Source: Chara braunii (lineage: Eukaryota; Streptophyta; Charophyceae; Charales; Characeae). From it: a stretch of DNA of 28,379 nt. Each line of letters begins with the position of its first letter. Positions within the stretch are counted from its first letter, which is position 1. A program made the translations under genes and the position numbers. Under the pieces are notes generated by a model. The model searched no databases and had not been told where the DNA came from. It worked only from the letters and a program-made list of their open reading frames with translations. This document shows, in pieces, positions 18,712 to 28,379 of this stretch. The DNA lies in assembly GCA_003427395.1 (NCBI GenBank), contig BFEA01000237.1, positions 1,000,814-1,029,192 on the forward strand, written 5' to 3'.

Positions 18712-21480
18712 TTGGAGAAAGGGGCCAAAATTTTCTCTATCGAGAAATCCAAAGTAGAGAGACCGTTCTCCCAGCTAGGGATACCTCCCTGGCGGCCGAG
18801 AGCAAATATCATCATATTTCGCCCAAACGTGATCGCGGTTTGGCAGACTCATCCATTTACTGCTAAAGGAAGAAGCGATCCACCATTTAACTCCATTAAA
18901 CTCCTCTCAGATACAAGAGGCCTTCGTCCGGACCCACCTGGCCGATATAGTGCCCATATCCTCACGCGAGGAAAAGGCCCGCCATAATGGAATCTTCCCC
19001 CCCCCTTGGTCCAAATTCGTTGTCAGCGGTTGAGAAACAGAGGATAAGGGGAGTCATAGAAGACTGCTGCGCAAAGGGCATTTCACCTTAGGAATTTGCG
19101 CCGAGCATCCCTGATACTGGTTAGGACTTTGTCTGAGTGGTTGTCAACAGCGAATTATACGACATTCCTGCAGAATGGTTGGTCGGGCATGCGATCTCGG
19201 TCAAGTTCGAGAACGATGCCATCTCTCTCCTTGCCTCAGTCAAGAATCGTTTGATTCGTATCTACGAAGATGGTTGGACTCTCTCTGCAGAACTGAACAC
19301 CGTGCCGAGAAGAGGGGTCTTCCGTTGCGATGGCAAAAACCTAGTGACTTACGTGGCCAGCTCCAGTAAGATAGCCACGTGGATGATCAGAAAAGGGACG
19401 GATGACATTCAATTAGATGGAAAAAAAAATATTTCGTCCGCTTCAGGTCGTGGATGAATGAAAACGAGTTGTTTGAATGGAATGAAGCCGATAAATATCG
19501 TTACTTCTAGGTGAAAGCCATTCAAGTGTCGGTGTCCATTCTGCCCCACTTGAAAGAGGCAATTCAAAAGGCTTTTCGAAAAATCATAAAAACCCACAAG
19601 GCTTTTGCAGACCCAATCTCGCCGGATTTGTGGAATATCAGATTCGACATGGAAGCCTCCGCACGAGTATGGTACAAACAACACCTCGTCATCGATCTGA
19701 AAGAAGACGGGTGGGTAGATCTCAACATTGCATGTACGGACTCTGCTTGGTGCAGAAAGTGCCGTTGATACTTCCACTCAGAGGGAGATGAGGGTTGTCC
19801 AATGTCAAGACTGCTTCTCGTAAACAATCCTTCAAGGAGGTGGTCCATAAAGAGAAAAAAAACAGAGAAATCAAACAAGGAACAAGACAAGAGTCATCGT
19901 TACTCTGGTCGGAAGGACGGAGAACGTCCGGGAAAGAAGCCCCCCCCCCCCCCCAGCTAAATATAACCACAGTGAAAAGGTCCAAAAGTCCAATTCGCCA
20001 GGTGGCGACCTCGAGGAGGAGTCAGGGAACGAAGCCAAACTCAACGATCCAAGCAAAACCAGAAAAACAGGTAACAAACTCGGACAGAAACGTATCGGTT
20101 TGACTCATGGGACAAAATTAAAGGCAGGGAAAAGCAAGGGGGAAAAGAAGAAGGGGTCTCTTTCTTGGAGAGCAAAATCTTCGGGTAAAACCTCAAACGA
20201 TAAGGAGGTTCCTTCTTCCTCAAACGACTCCACGAAAACCAAAGAATGGGCAGGGGTGGAAGGGAACGATGAAGGGGGAAAGGTGAGGGAATAAAAAAGA
20301 AGAAGACAGATGATTCTGTCTCAGCTAGTCAAAGCTCTCAAGAGATGGATATCTCATCCTCCCCTTCCCCGACTTCAGTCCCCCTCTTCCCCCCCATCCC
20401 TCCCCCACCTCCTATCCCGACAGAATTGTTCAAAAATTTAAAAATTAAAACAAACGAAGCCCACATGGGATTTGTCCTTGCCAACAGAGCAGACCCCCTG
20501 CTTCCTTCTCTTCACCAGTAGAAGGAAAAGGAAGACGGACTACTAGCTGAGATTCCAAAGACGACTGAAACGGAACCAACCCTCACAGAAGTTGCGGCGC
20601 CTTCCAACTTGAAATTCAAAGCGGCCACAACTACGGGATCCAAGATGTCTAAAAAAAAAAAACGAGGGACCAAAATATGTCCTAGGAAATCATCAGATCC
20701 TCCAAAGTCAAACTCCTATGTCCACCCTGAGTCATCAGGCCTTCCTTTCAAGAAGCTAAAAGTAAATGACACGTCGGTCATTCCACAATTGGGGTTCCGT
20801 CCGTCTGAGGGGGAAGACACAGTTTTCTCCCCGGAAGGAAGAAGGAAACGGCCTATCTCGCAAAAATCAGCCAAAATTGCTCTGAGTTTTGCGGGGCCAA
20901 TCGGAACATTGTCCCGCACAAACAAGAAAACGACCCAAATCCTTATGTTGCTGATATGTGCCACCTTTAACTCTGAAGTGGGAATTATTTTGAGTTGCAA
21001 CAAGGATGGCTCTCAATCCATCTCTTCCATAATGGTGAGAGCCCAGCCATCGGAGTTTTAGGCTATAGAGTTGACCCAAGCACAAACTCTGAAAGGTATT
21101 GGAACAGTCTCAGGAATGTCACCTCTGAGTTTCGGTCGCCACACGGTGGATATGGGCTCAGAAGGAACCACCCTCATTCATTTCGTATTCTTGCAGTTGG
21201 TATCCTGGGAGGGGGAATGAAAACTCAGGATAATTCGGGATTTATGTGGACGAGGTTGTCCCTTTTTCTTGCGCCTCCCTCAGACGCGCTGGCGAGGATA
21301 CTCATCTCACCAAGCATCTCACCAAACTTGAATGGATGGCGTACACTGAATGCAAGGAAACCTTGGAATCTGAGGACCTTTGTTCAACGCTCCAAACTTT
21401 TAGAAGTGTTCAGAAATCTCCTTCCTTCCGAGACCCAGAAGAGCCAGCCCGCATCCAAACCCCTAGCGGCAACAACCACG
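18712..21480 (+). pseudogene. LINE B ORF1: RNA-binding protein with zinc knuckle, fragmented
   Basis: ORF1 proteins of LINEs coat element RNA. Readable pieces are 18712-18987, 19137-19457, 19511-19768, 19795-20103, 20100-20294, a stretch from about 20297 to 21061 with one TAG, and 20995-21480. The middle pieces resemble the folded N-terminal part of plant LINE ORF1 proteins (VVNSELYDIPAEWLVGHAI; ARVWYKQHLVIDLKEDGWVD). They are followed near 19750-19800 by Cys-rich sequence, WCRKCR, a stop, then YFHSEGDEGC, giving C-x2-C-x4-H-x6-C across the stop. Downstream is Lys/Ser/Pro-rich, disordered sequence. A span of ~2.8 kb would be large for an ORF1; the true start and end are uncertain. Confidence 0.6.
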
Positions 21481-21483
21481 TTG

Positions 21484-24400
21484 ATGGTCCTGCCAAATAG
21501 GATTAGGATTGCCAGTTGGAGTCTCAGAGGGTTGGGTGACACATCCGGACGTCAAAAATGATCAAGGCTTTTATCATGGACACACAAAGAAAACATTCAC
21601 ATTCAACTCTGTATTCAAGAGACCAAGTTGAACGCAAGAAAAAAATTGAAGATCCAGAACTGGTGGGTTGGCCCCCAATATTGGGCACCAGCGGATGGAT
21701 CAAAGGGTGGACAATCATCCTCTTCCATAAGGACCTCGAAACAGAGATAGTGGACACATATTATGACCCAGGAGGCAGGTGGGTAGGAATGAGCGATAAT
21801 GTTTGTATATGCCCCAGTGGACTACACATACATAATTAACTTTTTCTCCTCACTCCCTGCCGGCATCCCCGATGTGGAAAACCTCATCATAGCTGGAGAC
21901 TTGAACACCACCCTGAATCCAGGGCTAGATTCCCCCTCCCCAACTGCCGTAAGAGCAGACGCAATCATGTTGTCAGCCTTCATGGAAGCCCAAAGCATGA
22001 CAAATGTATTCCGTACATTGAACCTGGATTCTCCAGGTCATACATGGCATGACCCTAAGCCATCCCCTACAAACCTTTCCCCAAGCAGGAGACTGGATTT
22101 CATACTAGCAAGGGGGGTGGCCTGGGACCGAGGCATATGGTGTGAGATCCGAGGTGAATCCTTGTCGGATCACTACCTGGTGTGCTTGGATATCCTAGCT
22201 AAAGATCAATTCGATAATGTACGCCCACCGTTCCGACTCAACATAAGAATCCTTAGGGATCCTAGTATACCAACATGGGTTAAGGAACAAATGACGTGCT
22301 GGATGGAAGCTAAAAACTTGTTTCCAGATGAACATTCATGGGCGGAAATAGGCCTTGGCGTACTCACAGCGGCCCTGAAAACCTTCTCCAGAATTAAGGC
22401 AGCAAACAAATCCTGGGCAGAAACTCAGGCCCGAAATGTCATTGCTGAAGCGCAATCAAATATGGGAAAAAACCCTTTCTCGGACCGCTATTGGTCCAAC
22501 AAGAGAATAGTCAGTCTAGCCACCCTTGAGACCTTAGAGGTCAAGAAACAAAAGGATTGGTTGCAATGGCTAAAGTTGAGAGTTCTGGTGGGCTATGACA
22601 GGATGACAAAAGAAACATTTAGAACTCTCATCCTCAGACAAGCGAAACCAGTCCTTAGGGAATTCTCTCACCCCTTCAACGCACTAGAACCCATAGCTAA
22701 CAACAGCGAGGAGATGTGCAAATACGCAATGGCATATTTTAGGGACATAGTTTCCACAAAAAGACCCCTAGATACAGTGGATTTAGACCTCTCTTCTTGT
22801 TCCCTTTTCTGGGAAAATATGCCAGCGGTAATAACCCCTTCCGACAAGGCCCTGCTCGAAGCACCATTCTCCACTCAAGAACTTATGTCGGCAACTAAGA
22901 AAATCGCAAAGGGAAAGTGCCCAGGCTCCGATGGACTTCCCATAGAGCTATATTTGTGTGCGTGGGAGGGTTTTGACCCCTTCTTGTGCCAAATCTTCAA
23001 CAATGCTCTCATATCTGGCTCCCTCCTCAAGGGTTGATTAAAGGGAATGATATCCCTTCTATACAAAAAGGGAGACAAAAGAGAGGTAAGAAATTACAAG
23101 CCAATCTCAGTTTTGAACATGCCCTACAAAATTATGGCTAAAGCTTTAGTTGTACGACTAGCTGATCTCCTCCCTGGCTTGGTTGGTCTGGAGCAAGGGG
23201 CCTTTGTTAAAGGATGTTCCATCTTTGATAACATTTTTTCTACGATCCAAGCTCTCGAGATCCTAGACTCAAGGAAACCGAACATGATTATCCTCCTCCT
23301 TGATATGGAGAAGGCCTATGATAAAGTTGGATGGCCCTTCGTGTTTACCACTTTACGGAAAATAGGATGCGGAAGGGGGTTTTGTTCATAGGTGAAGGTC
23401 GTGTATACAGAAGCGCCATCGGTGGTCCTCGTTATCCGTAGACTCTCCCCAAAATTTCCCCTTACCGGATCGCTAAGGCAGGGCTGCACCCTAGCCCCAT
23501 TGTTGTTCGTCATACGACTGGAAGTACTTATTCATAATATAAGGAGCGACGACAGAATAGCAGGCTTAAGTATCCCTCACTCCATCCAGTGGAAGGGGGG
23601 ATCCTTAGCTGACAACTTAACCATCGTATCTGCAACACGACTCAATCCTTTTCCGTTCTCATGACTGTTTTGGATTACTACTGTACTTTGCCAAAAACCT
23701 TCATAAATTAGGAGAAATTAGCCAACCTCCTCCCTGATCCATACAAAATCTGCGTGGACTGGGGTTTGAAAAAGATTCCCGCCAATTCGGCTGACCGCTT
23801 TCTAGGCATTCAAGTGTCCTTTTCAAACTGCGCCAAGATATAGGATGCCCTGCTAGTAGAAAAAGTAACAGCCCGAATCATGGGCTGGGTCAGAAATTTC
23901 ATACTTTCCCTCATTGGTAGAGCTCTTGTTACTTCTATAGCAACGTTTTTCATCCTCTGGTTTCCCCTATCGGTCCACCTTCTGGGTGAGGAAGCATACC
24001 GTAGAATAAAGTATGTGGCAGCCAGATACATATGGAAGTCAGCGGCCTCCGATCTTCAAGGCTACCTAAGCAAGGGGGACTGGGCATCCTAGATCCAGCC
24101 CAACAAAACTTGGCCCTGCGGACAAAATGGCCAATACAGTCAATGTTTGACAAAAATGGCAAAATTTGAATAGTATTTACGGAATTCATCATCATGGAAG
24201 AATGAGATTTATCTCGTTTGTCCCACGGCTGGCTCTGTTTTCTCATAAAGTCCTACTGCAATAGACAACCAAAGTCAAAAATTTGGAGATTCATCATGTC
24301 AGCATGGAACATAAAGAGATTGGTCCCAATAGCAGAGTCGGTATCCAAGACTCAGATTCTCAACCAAATCCTTTTTTTAAATGATTGGATAGAACGGCCA

Positions 24401-25658
24401 GGTGAGGGTCCCCTGAAGGCGAATAGTAGCCCTGGTTCATTCGGTAGAACCTGAATTGGAAAAGGTGTAATCCAAAATTAAGGATATTTGGGACCCCCTA
24501 ACCAACAATTGGATCTTAGAGGAACAATTGAGGACCAAGCTCCCGAAAGTACATAACCTAACTCATAACTTCAAGAAACTAAAGGAAGGCATCCCTTCCC
24601 ACTGGGTTTCAACACTCAATCCGAAAGTAGAATTTGCCCCAGACTCCTGGTTAAAAGACCCAGCTAACCACAATTCTTTCTGGAAGATCCTGTGCCTTTA
24701 TCTCAGACCTGGCACGAAGGCGCAGGTTTGGCAAGCCGGGGGAAGCAATAAGCAGGTGTCCACACTGAAATACTTACATGAAGCTCTGATACCCACTACA
24801 GTGGAATGCGAGGAAGTCAGAGTTCTCGAATCAAAGAAGAACACCATTCAGATACGTGCACTTCTCCCAATGAGAGTTAAAGAGATAAAGATCGAACCTG
24901 TCCTCCATGGCTGGAACGCTCCTGCCCCGGATCCTGCTCCCCAGGGCAGATCCCAGAGAGACCCCACTCCCCTGTTTGAATATAGACCGAGTTGTGGGGT
25001 CAGATGTCAGCAAGACGGGAAAAAGAAAAAAACAATTAGTACCGCATGGAAAAAACTCACAACCTCGCATCAGTCTCCGGGTGACGATTCGGACCTGCTG
25101 ACACTTTGGAAGACTCTTAAAAAACTGCCATCTCAAAGGACATCGTCCATAATGTGGCTCCATTCGCTCCAGGTCACAGCAACTGCGGTTTGGCTGAAAG
25201 CCAAAGGGATGCAGATTGCTAAAACTTGTATCAGATGTAACTGGGCATGGGAAAACACCCCCCGCCTTCAGAGGTTTTGCCCATACTCAAAGGTGGTCTG
25301 GGAATGGTGGAAAGGGAGGTGGAAAATCATGGGTCTCCCACCCGAGGAGTGGTCGGACACATTCATTTTGCACGGGAAACTCGATGGCCCAGGCCCACTT
25401 GCTCAAGGGCACAAATACATAGCTCACACATGCAGAGGCATAATCCTCGAAGGAATTTGGTGGCGCCGGAATGAGCTTCTGTTCAAAGGCGAAAGACACA
25501 ACCACAAATAGATATTTAACAAAATTCTGGCTGATATCCGCATTACGATCATCGCAGATTGGCGCTCTACAGGCTCGTTCTGGTTCTCAAAGACTTGGGC
25601 ACACAAGAATGGGAGTGCCACAATCAACGCTGAGGGTAATATGCAACTAGCGGAGTGA
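21484..25658 (+). pseudogene. LINE B ORF2: endonuclease-RT-zinc finger, broken
   Basis: ORF2 nicks target DNA and reverse-transcribes from the nick. The endonuclease begins near ATG 21484 (IRIASWSLRGLG; the usual metal-binding Asn of SWN is Ser), then IQETKL, IIAGDLNTTLNP, RRLDFIL and SLSDHYLV. RT has GKCPGSDGLPIELY, LLYKKGDKREVRNYKPIS, LEQGAFVKG, motif A LLLDMEKAYDKV (Asp at 23302), motif B LRQGCTLAPLLF, and motif C LADN in place of ADD (second Asp to Asn at 23614). The C-terminal finger begins CIRC (25227) but has Arg where His is expected. Stops occur at 21559, 23035, 23389 and 25509, with frame changes near 21710, 21795, 23650 and 24070. The end is TGA 25656. The longest intact stretch is 412 codons (21799-23037). 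Confidence 0.9.
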
Positions 25659-25820
25659 CTTTCAGATACATAAGTACGGGCATGATTTTCCTCCCCCCTC
25701 GAGGCTCGAGTAGTTATCATTTCAATTTCTAAAAGCTTCAGTGTAGTTTTGTTTTTTCCCTCCTTTCTTTCCTTTTATCTTATTTAATCCAATTGTTTAT
25801 TTTTTAAGAAAGGTGCTTTA

Positions 25821-26841
25821 TGGGACGCTGGACTTGGTTTCCAGCACAAGCCTAAGGCCTGGACTCCATTGCTCGGCGACCGGAAACTGATGTTGGGCAC
25901 AAAAAAATGGTCCAGCGTGGTTGGAAAGAACTTGCCGCGTTTCGTTGGGACCCCACTGTCACCCTTGACTCTCGGCACTGGAAACGGATGCACATGCCCA
26001 AATAGGAAATCCCCTCGGGGTGTTTCCCGAAAAGGCACATCTGGTCGGGGCGGTGGTCCATGGCCTTCTATCGGCCTGGACCAGGACATGTCCGCGTGTG
26101 ACCATGTGCGACCCGGTGTGGCAAGTGTCGCACAAGTACCGTGTAGCACACAAAGGCCTCAAGGGGTCCGCTCGGGCGGCGGGACCCGTCTGTGCATGAA
26201 AATTACCGTTGGGAGCATTGGCGGCTGTCCCCCCACTCCTGTTGTCGGAACCACTTTTCCCGCCCGAACCATCCAGAGTGGGAGTGCAAGTACGGAGCAC
26301 TGATGGGAAGCCATTGCCGTCGACGAAGGCGGAGGGTTTGGCGAGGAGCACGGGTCCACGAAGGTTGTGTGCTCATCAAATGGCCACAACAACTGGTGTG
26401 CAAGGTTCGATGTCATTCCCATCACAGTCATAGCGTTGTCATGTATCCATCGGATGTGGGCAGTTCACCATACCGTTTGTGAAGTAAGGGGAGCATGGAT
26501 GGCCCAGACCCTCGGGCCCTTAGGAGAACCGTGCAACGACAAAAAAAAGAGCATGTCCGCGGCGGCCTCTCAGTCCAAAAAACGGTCAACGACGAGGGCG
26601 TGTGGTCCACGCCGTCCAGCTGTTGTTTGGAAACGGATGGACATGACCCCCCCCCTGCTCGTCTGGACGCCTCCTTGGAAAGGGAATGGAAAGCGGTCGA
26701 CGTTGAATTTCCAGACCGCCGACCGAGTAGAAACGCCCCGTCAGCATTTCTGCGACCTGCTTCCAAGCACGGGGGTTTGGAATTCCTTTCCGGGCTGACT
26801 TTCCACACAAGTTTCCAACACTGGTGTGGTTTGGAAAACAC

Positions 26842-26893
<52 letters not shown>

Positions 26894-27017
26894 GGGGGGA
26901 AACATGCCCCCGCCAGTGATAGTGGTGCTGATAAGAGCAGACACCACTAGCACCTGGGGAGAGGCTCCATCTATTGGTGGGGAGCAACACCTGTTGGAAA
27001 ACGAGTCCAGCGTCCCA
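25821..27017. mobile_element. Non-autonomous TIR DNA transposon, 1197 bp
   Basis: The left end, TGGGACGCTGGACTTGGTTT (25821), and the complement of the right end, ending at 27017, agree at 23 of the first 26 bases. TA flanks both sides (25819-25820 and 27018-27019), compatible with a TA target duplication. The interior is GC-richer than the flanks. Overlapping frames on both strands (for example 25869-26303 and 26495-26950) show no transposase motif I recognise. Internal segments such as GGAAACGGATG repeat at about 25980 and 26630. Superfamily is undetermined. A related solo end lies at 14584. Confidence 0.65.
26845..26899 (+). repeat. Homopolymer block T28 followed by G27
   Basis: An uninterrupted T run (26845-26872) switches directly to an uninterrupted G run (26873-26899). 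It lies inside the TIR element, about 120 bp from its right end. Frames crossing it give poly-Phe/Gly or poly-Pro/Lys and are not genes. Confidence 0.95.
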
Positions 27018-27019
27018 TA

Positions 27020-27535
27020 TACAGATTGGATATAGAATACATCGAAGAAAAAAAACAGTTGCGGAGGGGGGTCCCTGCCAGCATTGAGTACCATGGGATC
27101 CAGGGGATTGACTGAGCAGGATATTGGAAGGAAGGGGAAACCTCTTCACCCTGAACCCGGCGCCAGATACCTACTGATACACACTAGTTTTTCCCTCCCC
27201 CTCCCAGCCCCCCATACTTTCTTGTTTAGAGTGCTCAGGTTGTCTGCATTGACTGCCCCAATCCATAGAAGGGGGGGTTCACTGAGCAGTGAAAAAAAGG
27301 AAAAAATATGGCTGTAAGCAAAAGAAAAAACTCCCCGGGGGGCTCCAGGGGGGACTTCCTTGTTTGAGTATGAGTGTGTAGAAGACTGGGTTACAAGATT
27401 TCATCATTCAGGACAAGATCTTTGACAGGGAAAGAGCATGGGGGGGGAAGGGTCTGGAAAATCAGCGGGGGGGGGAAGTGGGAATGAAGGTTCTATGTTT
27501 GTCCAGTCTTTGAAGCTTAGGCGGTAGTCTCTCAT
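27020..27535. other. No gene; 3' flank of LINE C with G-rich runs
   Basis: This region follows the LINE C stop codon on the minus strand. It contains several G runs on the plus strand, notably 27439-27482 with runs of eight or more G separated by short gaps, which could form a G-quadruplex. No coding region is supported. Confidence 0.55.
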
Positions 27536-28174
27536 CTATTCCAAATCCTTATGTCCCTCTCCCCTTTCTCCGCTCCATTCTACTCTTGCAACCCATCCTT
27601 CTCTCTCCCCACCCACCCAGTCTGTGCAAAATGTTGTGATCCGTCTCCTCACATCTTCTACTTGTTTAATTGTGTCTGGCCATCTTTGTGTGAGTTCGAA
27701 ATGTACCTGCTGCTGAATCTGTTTGGTGATTTATGGCTCCTCTACTCTCACCTTTTTCATGGCCAGCGTGCATCTCTGCCACCAAAGTGCCCATATCACC
27801 GCTCTCCTTCCAAGTCTGTACGTATCCCCTACAAAGGTCGTGGCTGCTTCTGCCCCTGGCCAATTACCGGCCAATATGGCTTGCCAAGACCAGGGTCAGG
27901 GGATTGCAGATTCCATCTTTCTCCATATGCGATCCCACAATCTCCATATTAATTGGGCGATTGGGCATTGGATGAAGATGTGTTCGATGGTTTCCGCCTT
28001 TTTGTAGAAAGGGAAAAGGCTCTGACACCGTTGGCACCACGGAAGTAGAAGATCTTTTTGTTCTAAATTAGTATGGCCAGTCAGCCAGTCATTTGTTGGC
28101 AGACAGCGGTGGGCAATTTACCACTGCAGGGATGTGATTTTCATAGGTTTTGCTTTCTGTTCTTGGAACCATTT
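27536..28174 (-). pseudogene. LINE C: 3' tail of ORF2 with intact zinc finger, minus strand
   Basis: One minus-strand frame runs from about 28174 to a TAG at 27536-27538, with stops at 28118, 27896 and 27731. It reads IAHRCLPTNDWL, the entry motif of zf-RVT domains, then WCQRC ... TIEHIFIQCP, a complete C-x2-C...H-x4-C finger, then LIWRLWDRIW and, after a stop, VIWALWWQR. This parallels LINE A and LINE B C-termini and is the least altered finger of the three. Everything upstream is missing. It abuts the box module of copy C, which lies on the opposite strand. Confidence 0.8.
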
Positions 28175-28379
28175 AAACCACCAGTACCTCGCCCTGCTAT
28201 TTTTCTCTGACGCGACCGTTAACGCGCCGCGTCGGACGGGGGTCGGGCACTGAACGACCGGTACCAAGAAGGAAAAAAAAAAGTCGAGAAAAAAAAATAA
28301 AAATAAATAAAAAGTAGAAAGTGCAAAAAAAAAGAAGAGAATGTAAACGAACGGGAAAAAACGGGCGCCGCGGGGAGGG
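28171..28379 (+). repeat. Box + hairpin + A-rich module, copy C
   Basis: TTTAAACCACCAGTACCT (28172) and GCCCTGCTAT are followed by a short stem, GACGCG (28209-28214) with CGCGTC (28228-28233), then an A-rich tract from about 28272. It continues to the window end, so its 3' limit is unknown. Confidence 0.6.

Larger units (their letters stand above)
18712..25658 (+). mobile_element. LINE B: nearly full-length, decayed non-LTR retrotransposon
   Basis: ORF1 (zinc-knuckle protein) is followed by ORF2 with an apurinic-type endonuclease, reverse transcriptase and C-terminal zinc finger. This is the arrangement of plant L1-type LINEs. Many stops and shifts show it is inactive. The 5' end is not fixed, and I found no target duplication. 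The 3' flank (25659-25820) is pyrimidine-rich without an obvious poly(A) tail. Confidence 0.88.

Noticed and set aside
25869-26950. Transposase gene within the TIR element
   Set aside because: Open frames overlap on both strands and none shows a catalytic DDE-type pattern I can identify.

Overview
The window looks like a transposon-dense intergenic stretch of a plant-lineage (streptophyte) nuclear genome. The retrotransposon primer-binding site at 5535 matches the 3' end of plant initiator-Met tRNA. The LINEs have the plant-type order of endonuclease, reverse transcriptase and C-terminal zinc finger. There is no bacterial-style gene packing, no rRNA, and no intact host gene that I can support. 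A charophyte-like genome such as Chara is a guess from the general look of the retroelements, not something the sequence proves.

Layout. 1-4450: a degenerate SINE-like relic with two tRNA-like heads (115-318), three tandem copies of a ~260-bp repeat (406-1166) with a fourth copy 2.6 kb away (3776-4108), an AG microsatellite, and otherwise unassigned DNA. 4451-13491: a complete Ty3/gypsy LTR retrotransposon. It has 1078-bp LTRs (TG...CA, about 5% divergent by eye, no indels), a 4-bp target duplication, a primer-binding site, a 1.56-kb structured leader containing a perfect 122-bp spacerless palindrome, gag, protease, RT, RNase H, integrase and a chromodomain-like tail. Gag and pol carry many stops and shifts, but the gag-to-pol frame change coincides with a canonical -1 slippery heptamer. 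13492-16541: a ~32-bp degenerate repeat array, a small foldback/MITE, a relic end of a TIR transposon, and a 5'-truncated LINE tail (LINE A). 16543-18018: a near-perfect 714-bp-arm inverted repeat centred on an AG/CT microsatellite, with its left edge next to the only N in the window. 18712-25658: a nearly full-length but decayed LINE (LINE B) with ORF1 and ORF2. 25821-27017: a 1.2-kb element with 26-bp terminal inverted repeats and a T28-G27 homopolymer block. 27536-28174: a third LINE tail on the minus strand (LINE C), followed by another copy of a short 'box + hairpin + A-rich' module that also occurs at 16343 and inside the inverted repeat.

Nothing here forms a host pathway. The functional logic is that of mobile elements: LTR replication signals around a gag-pol polyprotein, and target-primed retroposition by LINEs. 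The items most worth a second look are the 122-bp palindrome in the retrotransposon leader, the A AAA AAC site linking gag and pol, the 714-bp inverted repeat, the box-plus-hairpin module, and the TIR element family.
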